Notes: generated by a model not told the origin, from the sequence alone. DNA of 64,000 nucleotides from Gemella haemolysans (GCF_901873445.1 NZ_CABFLN010000059.1:17225-81224), one strand, 5' to 3'; numbered from the stretch's first letter, positions 28,587 to 38,661 are shown. Numbers and translations: made by a program.

Positions 28587-28705
28587 TTTCTTAATTTCTC
28601 CCTTATGTTTACATACAAATCTACTAACTCTGTTATTATAAACTCACCAACATATGTTGCAGCAAGTAAAATAATTAATAGATTAAGTATATCTGAAATA
28701 TTCAT
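28583..28705 (-). CDS. Small phage membrane protein (40 residues)
   Basis: A short frame starts at ATG 28705 after AGGAGG with eight-base spacing, and its TGA overlaps the polymerase ATG (ATGA). The product begins MNISDILNLLIILLAATYVG and ends in a charged helix. One membrane segment is likely. Tight coupling to both neighbours argues that it is a real gene of the module. The function is unknown. Confidence 0.6.
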   Translation of the reverse strand: MNISDILNLLIILLAATYVGEFIITELVDLYVNIREKLRK

Positions 28706-28717
28706 TCTTTCATCCTC

Positions 28718-29263
28718 CTAAGCTAAGAATTCTTCATCTTCTTTAGTTGTAAAGTCATCACTTGCGCTACTACATCCTCCTAGAGGTTCACCATCACAAA
28801 GTTTTTGAATATTGCCTAGCCCACAAGCAATCCCTTTATTTCCATTTGAATTAAATGCATAGAAGTTAAGTGATACCCTACTATAACAACCGCTATAAAC
28901 TTCTGAGCGATCTAATATTGGTTGCACGTTATTATCTACGATTTGAGGTGCTGTAGTAGAATTAGCATTAATAAAGTAATGTCCTTTATATGCTTCATCT
29001 TCTTTTTCTATATCCCCGTCACGTAGTGGTAATTTAAGTGTAGCTTTATTAGGTTTTTTTCCTCCAAATTTCGCTAATCCATCTTCAATTGCTGCATCCA
29101 CTGCTTTATGCACTGCAATAATAGTTTTAGTATCTGATTTTGGAATCAATACTGACACACTGTATCTTTCCTTACTACCATTAATTGAAACTGGCTCCCA
29201 TCCGTTAAAATATGAAAATCTTGTGTTTACTCCTGTTACTACTTTTGTATCTTTTATTGCCAT
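28718..29263 (-). CDS. DUF2815 phage single-stranded DNA-binding-like protein
   Basis: This 181-residue protein matches the DUF2815 family found next to phage PolA and DUF2800: TGVNTRFSYFNGWEP, YSVSVLIPKSDTKTI, KGHYFINANS, and YSGCYSRVSLNFYAFN. It ends in an acidic tail (KEDEEF), as in SSB-like proteins. It is intact, with GGAGGAAAAATAATC upstream, although its neighbours on both sides are broken. Confidence 0.85.
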   Translation of the reverse strand: MAIKDTKVVTGVNTRFSYFNGWEPVSINGSKERYSVSVLIPKSDTKTIIAVHKAVDAAIEDGLAKFGGKKPNKATLKLPLRDGDIEKEDEAYKGHYFINANSTTAPQIVDNNVQPILDRSEVYSGCYSRVSLNFYAFNSNGNKGIACGLGNIQKLCDGEPLGGCSSASDDFTTKEDEEFLA

Positions 29264-29265
29264 GA

Positions 29266-30402
29266 TTATTTTTCCTCCGTTACTTTAAATTCTTTGTTTA
29301 CATCATGTTTAACTATTTCTTTTCTTTTATCACTTTTTAAAACAAGCGTTGGTTTACCTTCAGGTTTTATTATATACTCTCTTAGAAGTTCATTAAATTT
29401 ATCTTTTCCTAATAATTTCTGAAGCTCGGTTAATGTTATTAAACTTGTTCTATAGATATCGTTATATCCATTTTCTTTTAAAATCTCTGCGACTCTTTCT
29501 TCATCTTTAATTTTTCTAATAGAGCGACCTTCTACTAATTTATAATTCGACCATTCTTTATCATTCTCTATAGTTAATTTAGTCGCATATTCTTTTATTT
29601 CACTAGCCCATTTCACAAGATCATCGATATGTTCTAGTACATCTTCTATCTCAGCATCATTTAATAGATGAGGTGAACAAAGTTGAAATCTCATAAGTTT
29701 ATCATGATAATCTTTTCGAGCACGTAGTACAACATTACAATTAGAAAACTGGCACCAGGGACCATAAGTTACAGCCCCAAGTCCATTAAAAGCTAACTCT
29801 GCTTTTCCTTTGAGAACAGTATCCGCCCAATTTTTAAGTTCTTCTACTGATTTTTTGCTAGATGAAATGTTATACTTTCTTGGTTGGAAAATAGTCATAA
29901 TAACCTCATCAATATTATATAAAGCATCATAAATATTTAATGCACCTAGTGCATATAACATCATCTGTGGATTTTCCTCAGCACTTACTTCTACTCCACG
30001 TCCATATTTTAAGTCAATAATATGAAGTATCTTATCTGCAATTATTATGCAATTTCCTGTTCCAAAGCCATCTGGTACATAGTTTGAAAAATCTAACCTT
30101 TGTTCGATTAAAACTATCGAATCTTTAGTAGATTTCTTAATATTTTATATTGTTTCTACTATATAATTAACATAATCATCTTTATAGCTATCCATATCCT
30201 TATCAAAATATTTTAGCTTAGGTTTTCTAACTTTCTCACTCAATACTTTTCTTAGCTTATATTCAGATAGTCTATGAGCATCAGTCCCTTCATTTGCTAC
30301 TTCAGATACTTCTTTTTCAAAGAAATTTTCTAATCTTGGTAGCGGTGGACAAGTAAGCCATCTATGAGCACTTGATGCATTCAACAAAGCATGTTTTCCC
30401 AT
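29266..30402 (-). pseudogene. DUF2800 phage nuclease-like protein with one in-frame stop
   Basis: The N-terminal 85 codons (MGKHALLNASSAHRWLTCPP, NEGTDAHRLSEYKL) end at TAA 30145-30147. The same frame continues without further damage (VPDGFGTGNCIIIADKILHI, DLKYGRGVEVSAEENPQMML) to the stop at 29266. Without the stop the protein would be 378 codons, close to the expected length of this RecB/Cas4-like family. It is either a recent nonsense mutation or a sequencing error. Confidence 0.8.
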
Positions 30403-30403
30403 A

Positions 30404-30640
30404 TTAAAGTTCCTCAGCTTTCTTCATTAGTTCAACGTAGTGTTTAGCTTCAACTTCTGATAGCTTGCTTACACCATAAGTCTTAATTAACTCTCTTACA
30501 TCTTCTTGCTTACCTTCTTGGGCTTTTTTAGCTAGTACTCCACGTACTTCTTCAAGAGTAATTGTTTGTTCTTCTTTAGTAGAGTTAGTTAATAATTCAG
30601 TACTCTCATCTTCAACTACTTCTGATTTTTCTTCAGTCAT
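30404..30640 (-). CDS. Small phage protein, rrp5-like annotation family
   Basis: The 78-residue protein has an acidic start and a C-terminal motif ITLEEVRGVLAKKAQEG ... VRELIKTYGVSKLSEVEAKHY seen in small phage proteins that precede DUF2800. Relatives start earlier, with a helix like LADSLQSLCEVM. Those codons are present in frame just upstream, but a TGA separates them from any start, so the gene may be 5'-damaged. It ends one base before the DUF2800 ATG. Confidence 0.6.
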   Translation of the reverse strand: MTEEKSEVVEDESTELLTNSTKEEQTITLEEVRGVLAKKAQEGKQEDVRELIKTYGVSKLSEVEAKHYVELMKKAEEL

Positions 30641-30695
30641 TACTTCACAAAGACTTTGAAGACTATCTGCTAATCATCTTATATCCTCTATAACA

Positions 30696-30917
30696 CTAAG
30701 CAATTGTTTTGTTTGACTTATATAGATTCACTCCTTTCTTAATTTCTTTAACATCTACAGAATGAATTGTCTGACCGGGTTTTAGTAAGTATACTTGAGT
30801 ATATTCTCCAAATAACCACTGAACAATTTTCCTTGGTATCGTTATTCGAGATGCTTTTAAAATTTGAATCTCTTTATGATTTGAATCCGATACATTGATA
30901 ATAACTTTATGTTTCAT
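30696..30917 (-). CDS. Small phage protein of unknown function
   Basis: The 73-residue basic protein (MKHKVIINVSDSNHKEIQIL, ITIPRKIVQWLFGEYTQVYL) has an AGGAGGG ribosome site. The segment RITIPRKIVQWLFGE is shared, from memory, by proteins at this position in Firmicute phages. It has no known function. Confidence 0.6.
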   Translation of the reverse strand: MKHKVIINVSDSNHKEIQILKASRITIPRKIVQWLFGEYTQVYLLKPGQTIHSVDVKEIKKGVNLYKSNKTIA

Positions 30918-31010
30918 CAGTATCCCTCCTATTTATAATTTGTAAGTTATTCCCTACATATCTTAGTCAAAAAAAGAAGGAGTATTTTTAACCCCTTCTT
31001 ATATTTTTTA

Positions 31011-31622
31011 TTAAATCTTCATTCTTAGTTTTTCTAATGCTTTTTTATGATACTTTGTTACCATAGCATTAGATATTTGCATCTCAGCTGCAATATCTTT
31101 TTTCTTCATATTTTCTATATAGATTTTTTTAATAACTAGTTTCTCATTATCAGTCAGTATTTCAAATGCCGTTAAAATTTCATTTGACCATTCAAATTCT
31201 GTATTATTTACAACCATATTCTCTATAGCTGATTTATCAGAATTAACTAAATCTGCATCTAGAGATAAATTATAATTTCTTGGAAATTCCTCATTTTCAT
31301 AATAATCAACATCTGATTTTTGAGGTTCATAACTATAATTGTTCTTAAATTCTTCTATAAAATTTTCTCTCCAAGCTTTTATTATGTCTTTTTCTTCTTT
31401 TGTTCTCCCTGGTCTAGCATTTTTACAATTATTATAGACCTCATTATCATCTATCGAATGAAGTAATTTTATATCCGCTTCTGTAATTCCATCTTTATCA
31501 ATTTCCAAAGTATATTTATCACCATTTGCAAACTCATAACTATAAGTTATTCTATCATCTTGATAAGTTTTTCTAGTACGTAGTGTAATAAATCTTCTAT
31601 TTGTTTTTGTAATAATCACCAT
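31011..31622 (-). CDS. Phage sigma-70 region 4-like transcription factor
   Basis: The C-terminus carries a sigma-4/HTH pattern (AFEILTDNEKLVIKKIYI, KKKDIAAEMQISNAMVTKYH, KKALEKLRMKI). This resembles phage late-gene or ArpU/RinA-like regulators that close or open replication modules. The frame extends 29 codons further up, but the ATG at 31622 has AAGAGGTCACT directly before it, giving about 203 residues. It is the first gene of the phage remnant. Confidence 0.65.
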   Translation of the reverse strand: MVIITKTNRRFITLRTRKTYQDDRITYSYEFANGDKYTLEIDKDGITEADIKLLHSIDDNEVYNNCKNARPGRTKEEKDIIKAWRENFIEEFKNNYSYEPQKSDVDYYENEEFPRNYNLSLDADLVNSDKSAIENMVVNNTEFEWSNEILTAFEILTDNEKLVIKKIYIENMKKKDIAAEMQISNAMVTKYHKKALEKLRMKI

Positions 31623-32011
31623 AGTGACCTCTTTTCCACTCAGGTGAGGTCGGTGAAAGAATTTTTCACATATACGGATTATCGTAATTTGCACATTTAA
31701 AAGGCACACTTAATAAACGATAAGCAGATAAAATTTTAAACAAGTTAGCAATGCAACCTTTATCGTTACATCGGACTAGTTTATTTAAATTCTTTCTAAC
31801 TTCACCGTCTAAGTGGCCACTAAGACTTTTTGAGTATTTTTTGTAAATAATTTGTAAAAATTTTATATACTAATTATTACATAATCTAAATTTTTATGAC
31901 CAACTCACCAAGTTGGTCTACAAAGTGCATTGTAACAGCGTTTTATAAAAATAAGCATAAAAAAAAGACCCTATAAGGGTCCAAAACCAACTCGCTGAAT
32001 TACAAAATTTT
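31623..32011. other. Boundary region between the phage remnant and the defence operon, with palindromes
   Basis: This stretch of about 390 bp has no supported gene. It holds a 20-bp imperfect palindrome at 31807-31826 centred on AGTGGCCACT, a 21-bp palindrome at 31898-31918 (GACCAACT ... AGTTGGTC) and the operon terminator at 31967-31981. The palindromes could be phage operators or hairpins. Confidence 0.5.
31967..31981 (-). terminator. Terminator of the defence operon
   Basis: GACCC, a 5-base loop and GGGTC are followed on the minus strand by TTTTTTTTATG. Confidence 0.85.
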
Positions 32012-33577
32012 TTAATTTCTTATCTCACTTCCTAGCTCTTTCATATTCTTTTTTCTTAAAATTGAGTTAAAGTCTCTTAAATTAATACCAGGCATCAATT
32101 CTATTATATTGATGTATGTTCTGTCTGGATCAACAGTTTCTTGTAAATTGTATCCAGTTTTCATAAAAACTTTTTGTATAATTCTTACTGGGTATTTTAG
32201 TCCTACACAGATAGCCCAGATAAGACTTTTCCCCATATTATTGTAACTATTATTTTTTATTTTTGTATGATAGTTTTTATGTAACTCAGTCTCCTCATTG
32301 AATTGTTCTGGTAACCTCCATCCTTTTTCTTTAAAAGAATACCATAAACATTCACATAAAGTCTTGTCGGGATTAGCTAACATCTTTTCAAGCTCATACT
32401 CTCTTGCTTTCTTATCGTCTAATTTGTCAACAAATATTTCATACAATTTATCTACTGAAGGTTCTTTCACTAGACTAGTTTGGTCTTCAGGCTTAAATAA
32501 ATAAAATCTCTCATCAATCCCATCATACTTCATCAAAGCAGATTTAGGGCCTTTTTTTAGGACATTATTTCTGACATTTTTAACCCTAATATTAATAACA
32601 CATTTTTTCTTATTTCTTTTTGCGTATGGAGTTAAAGACGGGATTCCATTTCGTAACTCTACATATTTCTTATTAGCAATAACAAAGTAGCCATCTACAA
32701 AAACGAATTTTCCATTAGCAATCCATGCTGATAAATCTGGACTTTTCTCCATTAAATCATAGGCTTCAACAGGAGTTAACTTAACAAATTCATTTTTAGA
32801 AAGCTGATCCTCAAATACTCTTTCAAAGTCGTCAAAAGTTTTTAAGTTTTGTTCTAATCCTACTTCGAACAAACGATACTTCGATGATTCCCTAGAAACT
32901 TCAAAAAATTCACTAATTTCAAGAACTAAGTCATTACATGACATAGAGCCCCTACCCAATAATTCTAATGCCTTATCTTTAAACGTCTTATAAGGCATTA
33001 GAATTCTTGGTGTTAATCGATGTGCTTGCCATTCAAGCCATCTTATCTCATTTTCCTTAGTTTTGCTTCCTTCTGATGGTTGATAGTACTTTTCAGATTG
33101 TCTACACATTATAGGATACAGCTTCACAGCAGTTCGCTTATTTCTTACGTTCAAAATTTGGAAATAAGCTTTATCCTTATCCCAATGAATCATTTCATGA
33201 ACTAAGGTATTTCGTTTTGATCCTTCACCATACATTACTGCTGATATTGGATCTATAACTATTGTTCCAGCTTTAAAGAATTTATCCTTGTACTCATTCG
33301 TCTTAGCATCATAGACTTGAATATCACTATCTAATAGCAAACAACAGCCAAAAACATCTAGGTTAGAGGATAATTGTTCTTCTACCACTGTCAACTCCAT
33401 TTTTTTGATAATATCATCGACAGGAAGTGACATAGGTTTCTGTAGGGCTTCACTGCAATATTTATTTAAAAAGGTCATAGCATAATCATCTAATCGATTC
33501 TTTCCAAGGATGAATGCTCCTGTTTTTTTATTAATATCGAAAATATCACTGTTACTAACTTTACTCTTTATCTCCAC
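32012..33577 (-). CDS. ImmA/IrrE-type metallopeptidase protein
   Basis: The 521-residue protein has the zinc-protease motif HEMIH (127-131) and a downstream glutamate-bearing helix (KENEIRWLEWQAHRLTPRIL) typical of the ImmA/IrrE (DUF955) family. About 300 further residues of unknown fold follow. ImmA/IrrE proteases cleave repressors or sense DNA damage. Its start overlaps the YgjP-like gene by 17 bp, so it belongs to the type I restriction operon. The C-terminal part could sense DNA or phage products; that is inference. Confidence 0.75.
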   Translation of the reverse strand: MEIKSKVSNSDIFDINKKTGAFILGKNRLDDYAMTFLNKYCSEALQKPMSLPVDDIIKKMELTVVEEQLSSNLDVFGCCLLLDSDIQVYDAKTNEYKDKFFKAGTIVIDPISAVMYGEGSKRNTLVHEMIHWDKDKAYFQILNVRNKRTAVKLYPIMCRQSEKYYQPSEGSKTKENEIRWLEWQAHRLTPRILMPYKTFKDKALELLGRGSMSCNDLVLEISEFFEVSRESSKYRLFEVGLEQNLKTFDDFERVFEDQLSKNEFVKLTPVEAYDLMEKSPDLSAWIANGKFVFVDGYFVIANKKYVELRNGIPSLTPYAKRNKKKCVINIRVKNVRNNVLKKGPKSALMKYDGIDERFYLFKPEDQTSLVKEPSVDKLYEIFVDKLDDKKAREYELEKMLANPDKTLCECLWYSFKEKGWRLPEQFNEETELHKNYHTKIKNNSYNNMGKSLIWAICVGLKYPVRIIQKVFMKTGYNLQETVDPDRTYINIIELMPGINLRDFNSILRKKNMKELGSEIRN

Positions 33578-34301
33578 GATTCTCCCCTTTTTCCATATAA
33601 TCTAATGGCATTCCTTCTAACCTTTTTTTTGCTTCTTTCCATGATGGATAATACTCTTCAACAAGTGCAAAAAATCTATGAGTGTGATTTCGTTCCAATA
33701 AATGTACCATTTCATGAACTAACACATACTCTAAACACTCCATCGGCTTTTTAGATAACTGAAGATTTATCCAAATCCTTCGTTTTTCAATGTTACAAGT
33801 CCCCCACTTAGTTTTCATATTTTTGATTTTATACTCATCAGCGTATAAATCCATTTTCGTTTCAATTCTATGTATCATACTATCTAGAACTCGTTTCAAT
33901 TCTGTCCGATACCATTCATTGAAATGCTTTTCCTTATTTTCTCTAGTAGCACCTTCTGGAACTTTAAATAATATTCTGTTTGGCAGTTTCATAATTTCAT
34001 ATGAAGTTCCAGTAGCTTCTACATCCAATCGATAAGGCTTTCCCCAGAGATAGTGGCTCTCTCCAGAGATATATTCTCGTTTTGATTGCCTTTCTTGTGA
34101 TTGCATTTTCGCTCTGATTAAGTGAATCTCTGGTAATTTTTTTAAGATAAACAGCCTTAATTCATCATCAGGATAATTGGTGGGTGCACTAACTGTCACG
34201 TCCCCTTCAGGTGGATTTACTCTTAAATAAACATTTTTAAGATTTTCCTTTTTAATAAATTGAACCTTTACTCCGCCAATCACTTCAGCTTTACATGTCA
34301 T
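33561..34301 (-). CDS. YgjP-like (DUF45) zinc metallopeptidase
   Basis: The 246-residue protein has a single domain with the signature WGTCN, the zinc motif HEMVH (196-200), and further histidines in RNHTHRF. This is the M48-related DUF45/YgjP family. Such genes often sit directly behind hsdR in type I systems, but their role is not established. Its ATG overlaps the end of hsdR by 11 bp, and its stop overlaps the ImmA/IrrE start. Confidence 0.85.
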   Translation of the reverse strand: MTCKAEVIGGVKVQFIKKENLKNVYLRVNPPEGDVTVSAPTNYPDDELRLFILKKLPEIHLIRAKMQSQERQSKREYISGESHYLWGKPYRLDVEATGTSYEIMKLPNRILFKVPEGATRENKEKHFNEWYRTELKRVLDSMIHRIETKMDLYADEYKIKNMKTKWGTCNIEKRRIWINLQLSKKPMECLEYVLVHEMVHLLERNHTHRFFALVEEYYPSWKEAKKRLEGMPLDYMEKGENRGDKE

Positions 34302-37300
34302 ACTCTTCTTGCCTTTCTACAATTTCGAAGATTTCTTCCACTTTACGAGAATTCTCATCTTCATCACTACTATATAGCGATAAATTATTAAAAATAGCAA
34401 GTTTTAAAGAGTTTTTCTTTTGCTGATTTTCTTTCCAATTAGTCTTAAGTGATACCTTAATAGCATTGTGCATATTCACTGCCTTTGCAGTATCTCCATC
34501 GAAATAATCAAACAACGCTCGTTTCGCTTCACTATCTTTGACCAAGTCAGGGTATCCGCCACTATTCTCTGGATGTAACACTAATTTAGCTAATTCGACC
34601 ACTCGTTTTAAGTATTCTTCATAACTAATGGCTTCAATTCTACGTTGTTCAATAATCTCCTCTAGCATTTCAGAGAGTTTTCCATAAAATTTTGGATTAA
34701 AAGCAGCTTTTTTAACAATCTCATGCTTAACATTATTTGTAATGATTTCAGCCTTAGCCTCATCGCTTCCGGGTATGTTATTCACTAAATCAACTGGTGT
34801 AGTTGTCGTACTGTCAATCAGCAATTCAACAAGACTCATGTCATCGAGGTTGTTGATGGTTTTAGAATCTTCTGCTCGAATATAAGTGTCGAGAATGAAC
34901 CGCATATCTGGTTCGTACGCCTTCAAATCGATATAATCACAGCTTGCAAGACGAATTAAGTCTTTAACATTATTATACCCTAGAATCTGATTACGAATCT
35001 CCGAAACTTCTTCTTCTGAATATCCATAATCACTTTCTAACTTCCCACTACAATCAGCAAAAGAACGAGTTAAAGATGCAGTCAATGAATATAAAGTATC
35101 TCTTAAACACCCCTTATCATCCGATTCGCTATCATCGCCACAGAAGTAATCAATATAATCCGTATCTTCGTTTCCATCAATGTTATCAAATAAATCCCCT
35201 AATGCAGCAATGGCACCCACCATTTCTGCTTTAGCTTCATCAAATCTTGACTTCAATAAACCTTCAATATCTTCCTTGTCATAATTGTCAAATGCTTCAC
35301 TCGTATAATCGAACATAGCACTCTGAACATTACGGAACAAATCCATATAATCCACAATGTACCCATAATCCTTTCCTTCTCCATCTGGTCTATTCACTCG
35401 GCAAATAGCTTGGAATAGGTCATGATCTCTCATAGACTTATCAATGTAAATATAAGTGGCACTTGGAGCATCAAATCCTGTCAACAATTTATCAACCACA
35501 ATCAGTAGTTTCATTTGGCCTGGCTCTTTTTTGAATTTTTCTTTAACTTCAGCTTCAAACTCAGATACACTCTTACCATTTAGCATTCTTTCGTAAATAC
35601 TTTTTTTGTACTCATCTTCGCTTTCTTGATTTGGGTCACTAGTAGCTGTTCTCACGCTAGCATCTGTTGGCTCATAAGAAGTCACTACAGCACATTGAGT
35701 AAAACCATTGTTCGTAAAAATTTCCCAATATTTACAAGCTTCAAAGATACTTCCAGCAACGAGCATCGCGGTTCCTCTACCATCTTTTAATCTTGGTTTG
35801 GTACTCATATCGTAAATGATATCTCCTGCAATTTTCTCGAGTCGTTGCTTGGAACTATAGAGTTTATTGATAGACGTCCAACTTTGTTTTAATTTTATTT
35901 TTGCTCTCTCTGTTAAATCTTTTGTTTTAATGTCAAACCAATTATCCACTCGATCCTTATTTCTAAGATTTTGATCTACATCTTTCGCTTCATATCGCAG
36001 GTCAAGAACAACACCATCTTCGACACCTTCATTAAATTTGTAAGTGTGAATATACGACCCAAAGGTTTCAACACTTGTCTGCTTATCTTTCTTCAATAAT
36101 GGTGTTCCAGTAAAACCAATCAATAAAGCATCTGGCATAATTGTTTTGACTGCTTCATGAAGTTTTCCAGAATTAGTACGATGGCATTCATCGATAAAAG
36201 CAATAATATTTCCTTTCGCTTTAAAGTTTGCAGGTAGGTTTGCTTTCAGTTCTTTGACATAACCATCGACATCGGATTGACCTCCACCATTATGACCATA
36301 CTTATGGATCAAAGAACAGATGATGGAATCTTCGTTCTTATCAAGAATATCTCTTAAATCAGCAGAGCTTTTGGCTCTTCTCACTTTTTCGTCAACATCA
36401 AAGAACAAACTCTCAATTTGATCATCTAACTCATCTCTGTCAGTGATGATAACAACACGGCTCTCGTCTATATTTTCAATAATCCATTTTGTTAGCCATA
36501 CCATAATCAGCGATTTACCTGAACCTTGTGTATTCCAAATAATACCCCCTTCATTAGCTTTAATACGAGTTCTTGCTGCCATGTTAGCAAAAAATTGATT
36601 ATGACGAGCTACCTTCTTAATTCCAGCATCAAAAATCACAAAATCATGAATAAACGACAAAAAGCGTTTCTTATGGCAGAGCGATACAATACCATTTTTT
36701 AATCGATTGCTAGTTTGCGTTTGCATCTTCTTAACTTCTAAAGAAACTGCATCCGTAGCTTTTTCATCTTCTTTCCAAGTAAGATAATACTTTTCTGGAG
36801 TCCCTGTCGTTCCATACTTCATTCCTTCTGATTCATTTCCCGCAAATATAAGCTGAACAGGATGATAGAATTCTTGAATATTTTCACGTTTTTGACTTGA
36901 TAGACTTTGACGAATGCCTTGACTGATACTAGTCGATGAGCGTTTCAACTCAAATACAACCAAAGCAATTCCATTCACATAGATAACTAAGTCCGGTCTA
37001 TGATGCGATTGACCATCAAACTTTAGAGTCCTAACTTCTTCCGCTAATTGAAAGTCGTTTGCTTCAATATTCTTCCAGTCGATATAGTGGACTGTTTTAC
37101 GATTTTTTTGCTCATCCTTCGCTCCTTGACGACCATATCGAATTAGAGAATAGATTTTTTTATTGATGGTATAAAGATTCTCAGATTGATTGGAGTATAA
37201 ATCCATCAACTCTTTAACAGCTAAATCAATTTGTTCTTTTTGATAACCTCTCTTTTTTAGATTGGCACGTAAGAGCTCTTCTTTAACTCCTTTATTTTCT

Positions 37301-37407
37301 TGGTCTTCAAGATTTCCAAGAAACTGATATCCAAGGTCGTGAATCATCCACGACTTAACACGTTGTTGTAACTGTCCTCTTTCTAAGTCAACATTAACAT
37401 TTCCCAT
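34291..37407 (-). CDS. hsdR: Type I restriction endonuclease subunit R
   Basis: This 1038-residue HsdR has an N-terminal nuclease domain with RPDLVIY (Asp139) and FELK (Glu153, Lys155). A DEAD-type translocase follows, with Walker A TQGSGKSL (293-300), a FIDECHR Walker B and the helicase SFII motifs LTGFDAPS and QAICRVNR. A helical C-terminus binds the methylase. HsdR, with HsdM and HsdS, translocates and cuts unmodified DNA. It starts 9 bp after hsdS. Confidence 0.95.
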   Translation of the reverse strand: MGNVNVDLERGQLQQRVKSWMIHDLGYQFLGNLEDQENKGVKEELLRANLKKRGYQKEQIDLAVKELMDLYSNQSENLYTINKKIYSLIRYGRQGAKDEQKNRKTVHYIDWKNIEANDFQLAEEVRTLKFDGQSHHRPDLVIYVNGIALVVFELKRSSTSISQGIRQSLSSQKRENIQEFYHPVQLIFAGNESEGMKYGTTGTPEKYYLTWKEDEKATDAVSLEVKKMQTQTSNRLKNGIVSLCHKKRFLSFIHDFVIFDAGIKKVARHNQFFANMAARTRIKANEGGIIWNTQGSGKSLIMVWLTKWIIENIDESRVVIITDRDELDDQIESLFFDVDEKVRRAKSSADLRDILDKNEDSIICSLIHKYGHNGGGQSDVDGYVKELKANLPANFKAKGNIIAFIDECHRTNSGKLHEAVKTIMPDALLIGFTGTPLLKKDKQTSVETFGSYIHTYKFNEGVEDGVVLDLRYEAKDVDQNLRNKDRVDNWFDIKTKDLTERAKIKLKQSWTSINKLYSSKQRLEKIAGDIIYDMSTKPRLKDGRGTAMLVAGSIFEACKYWEIFTNNGFTQCAVVTSYEPTDASVRTATSDPNQESEDEYKKSIYERMLNGKSVSEFEAEVKEKFKKEPGQMKLLIVVDKLLTGFDAPSATYIYIDKSMRDHDLFQAICRVNRPDGEGKDYGYIVDYMDLFRNVQSAMFDYTSEAFDNYDKEDIEGLLKSRFDEAKAEMVGAIAALGDLFDNIDGNEDTDYIDYFCGDDSESDDKGCLRDTLYSLTASLTRSFADCSGKLESDYGYSEEEVSEIRNQILGYNNVKDLIRLASCDYIDLKAYEPDMRFILDTYIRAEDSKTINNLDDMSLVELLIDSTTTTPVDLVNNIPGSDEAKAEIITNNVKHEIVKKAAFNPKFYGKLSEMLEEIIEQRRIEAISYEEYLKRVVELAKLVLHPENSGGYPDLVKDSEAKRALFDYFDGDTAKAVNMHNAIKVSLKTNWKENQQKKNSLKLAIFNNLSLYSSDEDENSRKVEEIFEIVERQEEYDM

Positions 37408-37416
37408 AATATCCTC

Positions 37417-38661
37417 CTATATAAGTCGAATCTTTCCAGTTAACAAAACATCCATTGCACCAGACTTTAAGTCGATATATTTTTCTTTTTCCTGTTCAAG
37501 ATGCTCAATCTCTTCATCCATAGATGTGAGAATTTCTGCTATCGCCTGTTGTTCAGTACGATTAGAAGGAACGGAGATTGATGTTTTTCTAAAAATATCC
37601 ATACCAACTAAATTTTTCATTGCCCCCCCCTGAGTATCATCAATGATTCTGGATTGGAAGCTTTCCCAATTAAAATAATGATTAAAATAACTCAAATCAC
37701 AGACATCTTTGTTAATAGTCAACTTTAGAAGAGCTTGGTTAATAACACCTTCTTCATAATCAGTAGGAATTCTATATATTTCACCTATAGTTCCAGAACA
37801 GCTGACTATAAAATCATCTTTGTTAACTGAAAACCTAACAAGCTCCCTATATTTTTCTTCATCAATATAGTATTCACCCAACTTGACTGATTTGTAAATT
37901 GCATTTTTTTGTTCATATACCTTATAACCTTTAGTTACAAAATATTCTTTTTTTAACGTTCCTCCAAAGGGACCTCTAACCATACCTTTAGGCTCACATA
38001 ATTCCTCTAGAGTGTAATTTTTCCACTCCCCATCAAATCCCTCAAGTCTTCTCTTTCCACTCATCAACTCTTCTATCGCACCGTCACGAATCATCTTTTT
38101 CTTTTCAATGAGCTCACTAAGGTTGTCGATATGGGTATCAAAAGAACGCATTGCTGCCCCGATATTTTTTTGCTCTGGTAAGTCAGGAATGGTTAATTCC
38201 ATATTTTCAAGATTTTTTCTACTTATTCTTTGATGAGTAGTTCCAGCAACTTCTTCTTTAATTTTATTTAATATTTGACTACTATTTAATAGGGACATTA
38301 TAAAATAACTATCGAATTTTTTTATATCTGGTCTAATAATAGCCACATCAACTGAAGTAACCATTTTTTTGTCAACTGCAGGCAGTATAATACTCCTTCC
38401 TGCAGGTTCTGCTAATCGTGAAATTAGGATATCTCCTGAATATATTTGATTCCCTTTCAAGATTTCATAACTCTGTTGATTCATAAATTTTTTATGATTA
38501 GAATTTTCAATGTATTTTCCTATACCAATGTTACCTGTCTGTATAATACGATAATCGCCATTACTTTTTATATGCTCTTTTTCAATCCAATCACCATCTG
38601 TTATAATACCTACGATTTGTTTCAAGGAACCTTTTTCCCAATCACTCGGATACTCTACCAT
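37417..38661 (-). CDS. hsdS: Type I restriction specificity subunit S
   Basis: The 414-residue protein has two target-recognition domains. Each is followed by a conserved helical spacer: LPEQKNIGAAMRSFDTHIDN ... LMSGKRRL, and RTEQQAIAEILTSMDEEIEH ... LLTGKIRLI. It sets the DNA sequence recognised by the methylase and nuclease. The second domain contains an uninterrupted G8 tract (C8 on the plus strand at 37623-37630) encoding part of DTQGGAMKN. This could slip and truncate the protein. Its start overlaps the hsdM stop. Confidence 0.93.
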   Translation of the reverse strand: MVEYPSDWEKGSLKQIVGIITDGDWIEKEHIKSNGDYRIIQTGNIGIGKYIENSNHKKFMNQQSYEILKGNQIYSGDILISRLAEPAGRSIILPAVDKKMVTSVDVAIIRPDIKKFDSYFIMSLLNSSQILNKIKEEVAGTTHQRISRKNLENMELTIPDLPEQKNIGAAMRSFDTHIDNLSELIEKKKMIRDGAIEELMSGKRRLEGFDGEWKNYTLEELCEPKGMVRGPFGGTLKKEYFVTKGYKVYEQKNAIYKSVKLGEYYIDEEKYRELVRFSVNKDDFIVSCSGTIGEIYRIPTDYEEGVINQALLKLTINKDVCDLSYFNHYFNWESFQSRIIDDTQGGAMKNLVGMDIFRKTSISVPSNRTEQQAIAEILTSMDEEIEHLEQEKEKYIDLKSGAMDVLLTGKIRLI

